A stretch of 64,000 nucleotides of DNA. It comes from Nitrosopelagicus sp964511265. GTDB taxonomy: Archaea > Thermoproteota > Nitrososphaeria > Nitrososphaerales > Nitrosopumilaceae. The translations under genes were made by a program, and so were the position numbers. The DNA lies in contig CAZEES010000003.1 in NCBI GenBank assembly GCA_964511265.1, forward strand, positions 1 through 64,000, read 5' to 3'. Positions 26,067-32,752 of this stretch are shown in pieces (position 1 is the stretch's first letter; each line of letters begins with the position of its first letter). A model generated the notes under the pieces. It worked only from the letters and a program-made list of their open reading frames with translations, was not told where the DNA came from and made no database searches.

Positions 26067-27143
26067 CTATGCGCCTTCAGGCTTCATTAAGATTTTGCCA
26101 AAGAACTTGCCAGATAGCATCTTGGTGTGAGCCTCTGCTGCTTGTTCGAATGTATGGATTGAGTCAACTGCTGCTTTAATTTTTCCTTGTCCCATCCAGT
26201 ATAGACCTTCATCAAGTTCAGCTTTTGTTCCTTGTGTTGAACCTAGGACGTTAATTCCTTTGAAGAATATGTGTCTAAGATCTATTTGTGCGTCATAACC
26301 TGTTGTTGCACCACATGAAACTAGAGTTGCTCCATATTTGAGTAAGGTTAGTTGCTTATTGAAATGGGTTTGACCAATGTGGTCAAATGCAACATCAATT
26401 CCAGGTGCTTGATTCTTTGTTTTAGCGATTTCTTTTGAGATTTTGAAGACTTCTTTATTCCAATCGTCTTTTCGGTGATCTACTGCATGATCTGCACCAA
26501 GTTCAAGACATTTATCTAATTTATCAGGACTAGCAGTTGCAATTACATCACAGTTGTATAATTTGGCAATTTGAATTGCAAAACTTCCTACACCAGAACC
26601 ACCACCCATTACAAGTACGGTTTGACCTGGAGTGATTTTTGCTCTGCCAACTAACATGTGCCATGAGGTTAGAATTGTCATAGATGCTGCTGCTGCGTCT
26701 TCATAAGAAACTGAATCAGGAATATGTGAAACATTAACTTCTGGTAAATGAATTTCTTCGCTGTATGCACCCCATAGTGGACCAGTTTGGAATCCCCAGA
26801 CTTGTCTTTTCACACAATCAAATTCTCTACCACTTGTACAAGCACTACAAACTCTACATGCTAAATTAGAATGTGAAACAACTCTATCGCCAACTTTGAA
26901 ACCTTTTACATCCTCACCAACTGCAATCACATCTCCTGCAACATCTGAACCAGATACGTGTGGTAGTGGAACTGGAACTGGGTTTCCTCTCATTCCCCAG
27001 ATATCATTATAGTTTAGAGCAGATGCTTTGTTTGTGAAAATTACCTCATCTGGTTTTGGTTTTGGTGAATCAATATCTTCAACCTTGAGGATTTTAGCAT
27101 AATCGTCATCAGGTGCATATTCACGGTATACAACTGCTTTCAT
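26067..27143 (-). CDS. Zinc-containing MDR-family reductase (crotonyl-/acryloyl-CoA reductase-like), paralogue 2
   Basis: 358 residues, very similar throughout to the product of 12026-13099, including the structural zinc cysteines (CRVCSACTSGREFDC), the WGFQTGPLWGAY segment and the nucleotide loop MGGGSGVGSF. It probably reduces an enoyl-CoA or related substrate with NADPH. Unlike paralogue 1, it sits in an apparent operon with an HpcH/CitE-like lyase. Retaining two copies suggests different substrates or expression conditions. Confidence 0.8.
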   Translation of the reverse strand: MKAVVYREYAPDDDYAKILKVEDIDSPKPKPDEVIFTNKASALNYNDIWGMRGNPVPVPLPHVSGSDVAGDVIAVGEDVKGFKVGDRVVSHSNLACRVCSACTSGREFDCVKRQVWGFQTGPLWGAYSEEIHLPEVNVSHIPDSVSYEDAAAASMTILTSWHMLVGRAKITPGQTVLVMGGGSGVGSFAIQIAKLYNCDVIATASPDKLDKCLELGADHAVDHRKDDWNKEVFKISKEIAKTKNQAPGIDVAFDHIGQTHFNKQLTLLKYGATLVSCGATTGYDAQIDLRHIFFKGINVLGSTQGTKAELDEGLYWMGQGKIKAAVDSIHTFEQAAEAHTKMLSGKFFGKILMKPEGA

Positions 27144-27183
27144 AATTTCGAGCCAATTTACCCCTAATTATATTTTTTTGAGA

Positions 27184-27471
27184 TCAGATTCTATTAATTT
27201 TGAAATCTCTTTTTGGCTGTTGAGCTGATAATAGAATTTTCTTTAACTGATCGTCCGTGATTTGACCAGGAGATCTGCCCTGAGATGCAAGACCTAGTAG
27301 ATAATTTTCAACCATATTTGCCAATTCGGGTTTTACCAGTTTGACATTGTTTAGTCTCAATCTAGCTTCAGAACTAAGAATTTGTTTTAATAGCATGTCT
27401 TTTTGTGCGTTGATCTGATCTTCATTAGGTTGATCATTTGCGTCAGGTGCAGGTTCACTCATTTCAAACAC
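27184..27471 (-). CDS. PDCD5/TFAR19-family DNA-binding protein
   Basis: 95 residues; the helical PDCD5 core covers about 25-90 (DMLLKQILSSEARLRLNNVK, ENYLLGLASQGR, ITDDQLKKIL). The archaeal homologues are annotated as DNA-binding. It overlaps the S19e gene by one base, a pairing found across archaea. Confidence 0.93.
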   Translation of the reverse strand: MFEMSEPAPDANDQPNEDQINAQKDMLLKQILSSEARLRLNNVKLVKPELANMVENYLLGLASQGRSPGQITDDQLKKILLSAQQPKRDFKINRI

Positions 27472-27926
27472 TAAGAATAAATTTTTAGTTTTGGTGTTGC
27501 TTGGATTAATTCGCCTAGAATTTCAGTTGCAAGTTTATCTAATTTTTGCATTCCTTGACGACTTAGAATTCTGCCTTTTTTCTCTACTTGTTCAACATAA
27601 CCCAATTTTTCTAATCCATGAATTGCATTTCTAATTATGGCACCGCTTGCATCTCTATGATGACGTGCACCGTAGTACATTTTGCGTTTGCCATCACCAT
27701 AAATGGTTCTAAGATCATTTATGGTAAGAGGACCATGAAGGTAGATTTTTCTCATTATTGATGCACATCTAGTATACCACCAATCAGGTTGTTGTGGAGG
27801 TTTGTCAGCATGTGCTCCAGTTTTGACAAAGGATGACCAAACAGGTGCAGGAATTTCTTCATTTTTCAAAATCTCAGTAAGTCTTGAGATGAATTCCTGT
27901 GCAGGTACATCATAAACTTTAGCCAT
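27471..27926 (-). CDS. rps19e: 30S ribosomal protein S19e (eS19)
   Basis: 151 residues. PQQPDWWYTRCASIMRKIYL, the LRTIYGDGKRKMYYGARHH region and GRILSRQGMQKLDKLA are hallmark segments. It is needed for 30S maturation in archaea and eukaryotes. Start is the ATG at 27926; PDCD5 follows with a one-base overlap. Confidence 0.96.
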   Translation of the reverse strand: MAKVYDVPAQEFISRLTEILKNEEIPAPVWSSFVKTGAHADKPPQQPDWWYTRCASIMRKIYLHGPLTINDLRTIYGDGKRKMYYGARHHRDASGAIIRNAIHGLEKLGYVEQVEKKGRILSRQGMQKLDKLATEILGELIQATPKLKIYS

Positions 27927-28014
27927 TGGAAAAAATTTCGATAATCGTCTTATAAATCATTGAGATATTTGGTCAAGTTTGTCAAACATAACTTTCATTC
28001 CCATACGTGAGATC

Positions 28015-28143
28015 TTAGCCCAGATCCGATGAATCATCACACTGGCACTCCTTATTTGATTTGCCACATTCCACACAGATCAACAATTTTCCTCGTGGTT
28101 CTCGTAAGAATTTCTTGGTTTGAAAATTTTGTGTAGATGTCAT
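28015..28143 (-). CDS. Very small zinc-ribbon-like protein (42 aa)
   Basis: Starting at the ATG at 28143 the product has the cysteine pattern CVECGKSNKECQC after a basic REPRGKLL segment. A TATA-like TTATATG begins 28 bases upstream of this ATG, supporting it over two in-frame ATGs further upstream. The GKLLICVECG core closely resembles GNLLVCFECG in another tiny gene at 51414-51545, so the two appear to form a family. Function unknown; probably metal-binding. Confidence 0.5.
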   Translation of the reverse strand: MTSTQNFQTKKFLREPRGKLLICVECGKSNKECQCDDSSDLG

Positions 28144-28303
28144 GTCATCCATACATGAAAACGACATATAACGAGCAGGTATGCATTGTATTGCTGATTT
28201 CACAGTTGAAAATCATCTCAAGTATTTTTTAGTTATTTTTTCCTGCAATACATATCGATTGACAATTCGCGACTGCATTTCGGGAAATGTTCAATTGCCT
28301 GAA

Positions 28304-28338
28304 GTGGGGGGTCATTGTCAACCTTCAAGACCCCTCAC
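28304..28338. terminator. Strong GC-rich hairpin at end of C2H2 zinc-finger gene
   Basis: GTGGGGGGTC (28304-28313) pairs with GACCCCTCAC (28329-28338) over ten bases with one G-U, leaving a 15-base loop. It lies four bases beyond the stop of the minus-strand gene at 28343-28498. In such AT-rich DNA it stands out. Likely a transcript-end or 3'-UTR structure. Confidence 0.55.
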
Positions 28339-28342
28339 AAAT

Positions 28343-28498
28343 TCATCCCGATTTTAGAGATGGTTTTTTCTGCTGCCCAATATCTCTTAGTTGGTCTGGT
28401 GACAAATCGCCATGTTTTTGTTTAATGTGACTCATAAATGATACAATATCTGTAAAATTTTCTAAACATACAGGACACTTTTTTGAAAAATTAGCCAT
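28343..28498 (-). CDS. Small C2H2 zinc-finger protein (51 aa)
   Basis: The product reads MANFSKKCPVCLENF and then FMSHIKQKHGDLSP: CxxC followed by HxxxxH, a classical C2H2 finger with the usual hydrophobic positions between. The tail is short and basic. Single-finger mini-proteins of this kind are common in archaea and presumably bind DNA, RNA or a partner protein. A GC-rich hairpin follows the stop codon. Confidence 0.65.
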   Translation of the reverse strand: MANFSKKCPVCLENFTDIVSFMSHIKQKHGDLSPDQLRDIGQQKKPSLKSG

Positions 28499-28620
28499 AA
28501 ATGGAATTTTTAAACATATGATAAAACATGCATCTAGATTCTCATCTGTAAAAATAATGTAATTCTCATAAATCGGAATCTACATTTGATATTAAATTAC
28601 AAAACCTGACATTTTGATTA

Positions 28621-29130
28621 ATGAAACTTTTAGTTAAATTCTCATTAATTGCAGTATCACTCACAGCAATTGTTTCTGGTTTGATGCAAGTTGATGCAGA
28701 TAGTAATTCTGTTCCTGACTGGATAAAAAATACTGCAAAATGGTATGGAGAAGGCAATACCTCTGAATCTGACTTTCTGCATGCAATAAAATTTTTGATT
28801 CAACAAAAAATCATCATAATTGATGACAATGAATTGTCAACTGAACCCTACATTGTCATCCCAAATGGAAATGCACAAAAAGGAAGTCATGGATTTTACG
28901 AGCCGATTCATCTTGATATAACGACTGGAACTACTGTTACTTGGAAAAATCAAGATGATTATGGACACACAGTCCAAAGTCAAGATGACACTGGACGTGT
29001 AATTCCACTTTTCAACAGTGATATTTTGCTTACAGGACAAACATTTGAACATACATTCCTAGAGTCTGGAGACTTTCAATACTTTTGCACGTTGCATCCT
29101 TGGCGAGTAGGCACAATCTCTGTTTTTTGA
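28621..29130 (+). CDS. Secreted cupredoxin with N-terminal W-rich motif
   Basis: 169 residues. A signal peptide (about 1-26) is followed by a PDWIKNTAKWYGEGN module (residues 32-46) like those repeated in the secreted proteins at 41940 and 49852. A plastocyanin-like domain then has copper ligands His (DYGHTV), Cys (YFC) and His (TLHPW). The fourth, methionine ligand is not obvious: the family's HPWM is HPWR here. Likely an extracytoplasmic electron carrier or copper carrier, as expected in copper-rich ammonia oxidisers. Confidence 0.85.
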   Translation: MKLLVKFSLIAVSLTAIVSGLMQVDADSNSVPDWIKNTAKWYGEGNTSESDFLHAIKFLIQQKIIIIDDNELSTEPYIVIPNGNAQKGSHGFYEPIHLDITTGTTVTWKNQDDYGHTVQSQDDTGRVIPLFNSDILLTGQTFEHTFLESGDFQYFCTLHPWRVGTISVF

Positions 29131-29188
29131 TTCTCATAAATGAAAATCGTCATTTTTGTTTTTAACCAATATAAAAAAATCAATCTAG

Positions 29189-29341
29189 ATGAAAAAATGT
29201 AAGGGATGTGGAAAAATTCTAAAAGATGTGACTGCAACACATTGCTCTGATGAATGTCTCTTCAAGGGAATCGAAAAAAGCAAGTCTCTTGAGCAAGGAA
29301 CAGCACTTGATACACAAATTTCAAAATCATCTGATGACTAA
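29189..29341 (+). CDS. Small CxxC...CxxxC protein (50 aa)
   Basis: It begins MKKCKGCGKILKD and continues to THCSDECLFKG: two cysteine pairs with a zinc-ribbon spacing, then a polar tail. TTTAACCAATATAAAA lies 28 to 14 bases upstream as a possible TATA region. Function unknown. Confidence 0.5.
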   Translation: MKKCKGCGKILKDVTATHCSDECLFKGIEKSKSLEQGTALDTQISKSSDD

Positions 29342-29346
29342 ATTAA

Positions 29347-29436
29347 TCATTCTGAGAGATCATATGCAACTATGACGGTTTTCTTTTTTCTTTTAGATCC
29401 CCATTCATCTTCTGTATGTCCTAAATGACTTGACAT
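29347..29436 (-). CDS. Possible 29-residue small protein
   Basis: The frame reads MSSHLGHTEDEWGSKRKKKT and ends VIVAYDLSE. The composition is protein-like, and a TATA-like AATTAAAAG begins 30 bases before the ATG. It is convergent with the preceding small gene, five bases apart. It is too short to be sure; comparison with related genomes would decide. Confidence 0.3.
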   Translation of the reverse strand: MSSHLGHTEDEWGSKRKKKTVIVAYDLSE

Positions 29437-29531
29437 ATCAATTGTGTTTTCTTGCTCCTTTTAATTATGCAGTCAGCATTGCATTGCAGTGCATACATGC
29501 TTGTTATATCTGCCTAAACTGAAATCCATTT

Positions 29532-29876
29532 GTGCAATCACTTGAAAGAGGGAGATTTATAGAAAACGATGATCAGAAGAACGGGCTCTTAAATGTCCTA
29601 GCAGATGACTATTGCAGGCAGATAATTAATCAAATTATGGAAGAAAAAAAATCTGCAATTCAAATTAGTCGGCAAACTGGAATCCCTCCAAGTACCGTTT
29701 ACCGAAAAATTACGATAATGTCTAACCTGAAATTATTGAAAACTTCGGGGATTATTAGCCAAGAAGGAAAGAAAATTTTCCTATATCAATCAAAAATTAA
29801 GTCTGTTAACGCAAAATTTGAGTGTGGCTTTGTAAACATGGAGATAATCCCAAATTCATTTACATCCAATCTTTAA
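29532..29876 (+). CDS. Winged-helix transcriptional regulator (ArsR/TrmB-like)
   Basis: 114 residues with a GTG start. The HTH lies at about 27-75: LADDYCRQIINQIME, ISRQTGIPPSTVYRKITIM. A short beta-rich tail follows. It is four bases from the next gene, another probable DNA-binding protein, so they look like a pair of local regulators. Target and signal unknown. Confidence 0.75.
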   Translation: MQSLERGRFIENDDQKNGLLNVLADDYCRQIINQIMEEKKSAIQISRQTGIPPSTVYRKITIMSNLKLLKTSGIISQEGKKIFLYQSKIKSVNAKFECGFVNMEIIPNSFTSNL

Positions 29877-29880
29877 TATT

Positions 29881-30483
29881 TTGGATAAAACACCTCCCAT
29901 TGTGGAAGATATAATTAGAAAAAAACATTCCATTGAAAAAAAACGGACACGTAGTACAAGTTACAGACTTCCTGAAGAAATCTTAGACGAACTACAAACT
30001 GAGGCACAAGAAAAAAATATTTCAGAAAATGTCTTGGTAAAACAGATCTTAGAAAAATACGTAAAATGGAACCGAATTGAAGAGTTAGTTGGAATGGTTC
30101 AGGTTCCTCAAGGATTACTAAAACTGGTAGGAAAAGAGATCTCTGAAAAACAACTTGATAATTTGGTGGATGTCATTTATCCAATTATATCAGATTCAAC
30201 AATATTTGCAAAAGGAAGTACGGACATAGAACAGACTATCGAAATGTTGGAAGATTATATGCGTGCATCTCATATGAAATCTGATCATAGAATTGAAGGT
30301 ACAATTCATCATTTTGTCATACAACATGGACTTGGAATGACATGGTCTGTCTTTGTAGAAAAATTAATGCGAAGAATCTTCTCAGAAAAGACACCAAACC
30401 TAGAACTAAAATGCCAACTAACAGGATCTGCGGTAATTGCTTCAATTCCTCTTGGTTCAGACTTTGACGAGCATAGTTATTGA
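29881..30483 (+). CDS. Ribbon-helix-helix domain protein of unknown function
   Basis: 200 residues with a TTG start just after the winged-helix gene. Residues about 22-60 (RSTSYRLPEEILDELQTEAQ and following) have the ribbon-helix-helix pattern of small DNA-binding proteins. The remaining 140 residues form an uncharacterised helical/beta domain with RIEGTIHHFVIQHGLGMTWS, probably a sensor or dimerisation part. It overlaps the convergent RNase P gene by seven bases. Confidence 0.6.
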   Translation: MDKTPPIVEDIIRKKHSIEKKRTRSTSYRLPEEILDELQTEAQEKNISENVLVKQILEKYVKWNRIEELVGMVQVPQGLLKLVGKEISEKQLDNLVDVIYPIISDSTIFAKGSTDIEQTIEMLEDYMRASHMKSDHRIEGTIHHFVIQHGLGMTWSVFVEKLMRRIFSEKTPNLELKCQLTGSAVIASIPLGSDFDEHSY

Positions 30484-30776
30484 GAAATTATCTTACGATA
30501 CGTGTGATTACAATACGTACAAGTTATTCGTATAGATTTTGGTTTTGAGCCAAGACGGATTTTCGATGCGATCCCAGGAGCAATGAATTTTTTGCAATTT
30601 TTACAAAAACTGGAACTAATTTCAAAAGGCATCTTAATTTTAAATTTCAGACTAATTTTTTTAGCTATTTCAGCCTGTCTTTGAGCCAACCCAGGATTAT
30701 TTTTTGCATTAGATAATGCATTGTTAAATAGAATTTCTATACGTCTTGTGGCAATCTGCTTTTTGGAATTTTTCAT
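30477..30776 (-). CDS. rnp4: Ribonuclease P protein component 4 (Rpp21/Rpr2)
   Basis: 99 residues. An N-terminal helical pair (ATRRIEILFNNALSNAKNNP) precedes a four-cysteine zinc ribbon (CKNCKKF, then CTYCNHTY). It is one of the archaeal RNase P proteins that process tRNA 5' ends. The start at 30776 is chosen because the longer open frame would run into the tRNA gene. It lies 39 bases downstream of tRNA-Gly on the same strand. Confidence 0.88.
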   Translation of the reverse strand: MKNSKKQIATRRIEILFNNALSNAKNNPGLAQRQAEIAKKISLKFKIKMPFEISSSFCKNCKKFIAPGIASKIRLGSKPKSIRITCTYCNHTYRKIISQ

Positions 30777-30815
30777 TATGTATCTATTTGATATGTTATA
30801 GAATAAATTAATAGA

Positions 30816-30889
30816 TGCAGTCAGCGGGATTCGAACCCGCGTCACAGGGTTGGAAACCCCGAATACTAACCAGGCTATACTATGACTGC
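30816..30889 (-). tRNA. tRNA-Gly (anticodon UCC)
   Basis: The minus strand folds as a cloverleaf. The acceptor arms GCAGTCA and TGACTGC pair over 7 bp. The anticodon stem CGGGG/CCCTG holds the loop TTTCCAA, giving anticodon TCC. The T-arm is GCGGG-TTCGAAT-CCCGC. The discriminator is A and no CCA is encoded. No intron is seen. The rnp4 gene follows on the same strand. Confidence 0.95.
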
Positions 30890-30911
30890 ATAAGGATAAA
30901 AAAAATTTTAC

Positions 30912-31580
30912 CTAAATAAAAATGGTTTTTTCATATTCATAAGCAAGTCTACTTGCAACAAGGTGAGCTTCTAAAGATGAATTATTTATTGAAAATGATT
31001 CTTCTATGATTTTTTCGGTTTCATTACTAAAATGACCTTTTTGAAATCCACCTAATATGATACATGAGTTTTCTTCAATTTGTTCAACCAATTTATCAAG
31101 ACTGGTTTTTTGACCTTGGGTTGTTAGTCCAATTATCCGAGTTGGTTTAATTTTTGAGATCAATTGAGACAATGAGGAATTTTTCATTTCCATTAAAATT
31201 TCATCTTCCGATTCAATTTTTTTGGTAAGGAATAATTTTTCCATCAATCCTTGAAATCTGTGGTAAGATTTTGGTAAACGAGTGTTATTGTTAATAGAAA
31301 TAACTTCATTATTTACAGTATGGACGAAGACTTTGATTTTATTTTCATAAAAGACAGGAGTTGTGCAAAGAGACAGTAATGTTAAATGTATAATATCAGG
31401 TCGTCCACGTTTAATTTCATTATCAAGCCCTTTCATAGCACCAAAATGCCAAGAATTATCGAGTAGTGTGTTAGAAGAATTTTTTTTGAATTTTTTTGAA
31501 TATGATACAACAGAAGGATGATTGCAGATTTGTTTAGGTATTAGTTCAAGAGATGATTCTGCAAGGATGATGTAAAGCAT
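30912..31580 (-). CDS. nep1: 16S rRNA pseudouridine-N1-methyltransferase Nep1 (Emg1)
   Basis: 222 residues of the SPOUT class. KRGRPDIIHLTLLSL, VFVHTVNNEVISI and LPKSYHRFQGLMEKLF are diagnostic. The C-terminal knot includes IGLTTQGQKTS and CIILGGFQKGHF. It methylates a pseudouridine in helix 35 of 16S rRNA during small-subunit assembly. It is five bases downstream of the TIM-barrel protein gene and 22 bases upstream of tRNA-Gly. Confidence 0.94.
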   Translation of the reverse strand: MLYIILAESSLELIPKQICNHPSVVSYSKKFKKNSSNTLLDNSWHFGAMKGLDNEIKRGRPDIIHLTLLSLCTTPVFYENKIKVFVHTVNNEVISINNNTRLPKSYHRFQGLMEKLFLTKKIESEDEILMEMKNSSLSQLISKIKPTRIIGLTTQGQKTSLDKLVEQIEENSCIILGGFQKGHFSNETEKIIEESFSINNSSLEAHLVASRLAYEYEKTIFI

Positions 31581-31584
31581 TTGA

Positions 31585-32709
31585 TTATTGTGGGATATTT
31601 GTTTTTAGTTGTTCCCATGCTGGTTTTGCGTTTTGGTTTTTATCTATTAAGCCAGAATTACAGAGATATTCATCAATTCTTTCTAAACGAAATGAATTAC
31701 TTGAAAAACCAGAACCTCCTATGCTTTGTATGTCTTGAGAGACACAACTTCCTTTTGGTTTATCAAACAATCTGGAAATGGTAAAAAATTCTATTTGAGA
31801 TTCATTTTCTTCAAAAAAGTTTAAGCTGGATTTGATGAAAGATTCTTGATGTATATTATACCCATTAACAAATTCAGAGGTACTCCAACTAATTTCAAAA
31901 AATGCCAATTTTTGTGAAGGAAATATTTCCAGAGATTTTTCAAGATCACCTGTAGCCTCCAGTGGAGTTCTGTCAATATCACCAACTACATCTGTAGGTT
32001 TGTATGAGAGAGCTATAAAATCACCCATTTCTAATTGAGGGGTTAGTTCACGCACACCATTTGGAACCAAGTCTTTGTTTATGATGTTTTCAAGTGATAT
32101 ACTGTTTCCAATTTTTACATTAGGATGATTTGATTTGGTTTCTGATGAGACATTATTAAAAAATTCTACATAGGACGGAATTGTACCAGTTCCTCTCTGA
32201 AAGTAATAATCAATATCTGCTGCAAATATTACATAATCGATATTTTCATATCTAGAGAGAATTGCATCCAACACTCTAACAGTGTCAGTCTCAAGAGATT
32301 TTCCAATTATTTGGTTACCCATCCATGATGGAAATGGACCTAACCTATCTGCGTTAATTACTGAAAGATATAATGTTGTTTTGAGATTATATTTTTCATT
32401 TAGTTTCATCATGATATCAGTAACACGCCAATCAAAGTTTCCTTTTTCAGGTTCAAGATAATCCCAATGCACATACAAATTTGTTCGTCCAATTCCAGAT
32501 GTCGAGGCAATTTTGTATGAGTCTTCTAGATCAGCAACACCTGTTGGTGGATTTATGGTATTAATCACCAAGCCAATCTTTTCATTTTGAGATATCTGAT
32601 CACTCGGTGATGAGACAGTATCAACTGAATCACTTTTTGTTAGAAAATAAGCAGATGAACCACCTATTGCAACAATTAGGATTACAATTCCAATAATTTT
32701 ACTATTCAA
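31585..32709 (-). CDS. Membrane-anchored glycoside-hydrolase-like (TIM-barrel) protein
   Basis: 374 residues with a TTG start. The first 25 residues form a signal anchor. After a low-complexity linker come barrel-like segments: NLYVHWDYLEPEKGNFDW near the first strands, TTLYLSVINADRLGPFPSW, YVIFAADIDYYFQRG and LAFFEISWSTSEF. The placing of Glu/Asp at strand ends recalls GH5/GH10-type hydrolases. I cannot identify a family or confirm the acid/base pair. Probably exported to the cell surface. Confidence 0.55.
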   Translation of the reverse strand: MNSKIIGIVILIVAIGGSSAYFLTKSDSVDTVSSPSDQISQNEKIGLVINTINPPTGVADLEDSYKIASTSGIGRTNLYVHWDYLEPEKGNFDWRVTDIMMKLNEKYNLKTTLYLSVINADRLGPFPSWMGNQIIGKSLETDTVRVLDAILSRYENIDYVIFAADIDYYFQRGTGTIPSYVEFFNNVSSETKSNHPNVKIGNSISLENIINKDLVPNGVRELTPQLEMGDFIALSYKPTDVVGDIDRTPLEATGDLEKSLEIFPSQKLAFFEISWSTSEFVNGYNIHQESFIKSSLNFFEENESQIEFFTISRLFDKPKGSCVSQDIQSIGGSGFSSNSFRLERIDEYLCNSGLIDKNQNAKPAWEQLKTNIPQ

Positions 32710-32752
32710 TATGTGTTGAGATGAACTTGTATTCTAAAATGTTGTTATTTCA

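Noticed and set aside
30777..30845. Longer N-terminus for RNase P protein 4
   Set aside because: It would run into the tRNA-Gly gene at 30816-30889; the ATG at 30776 gives the normal length.
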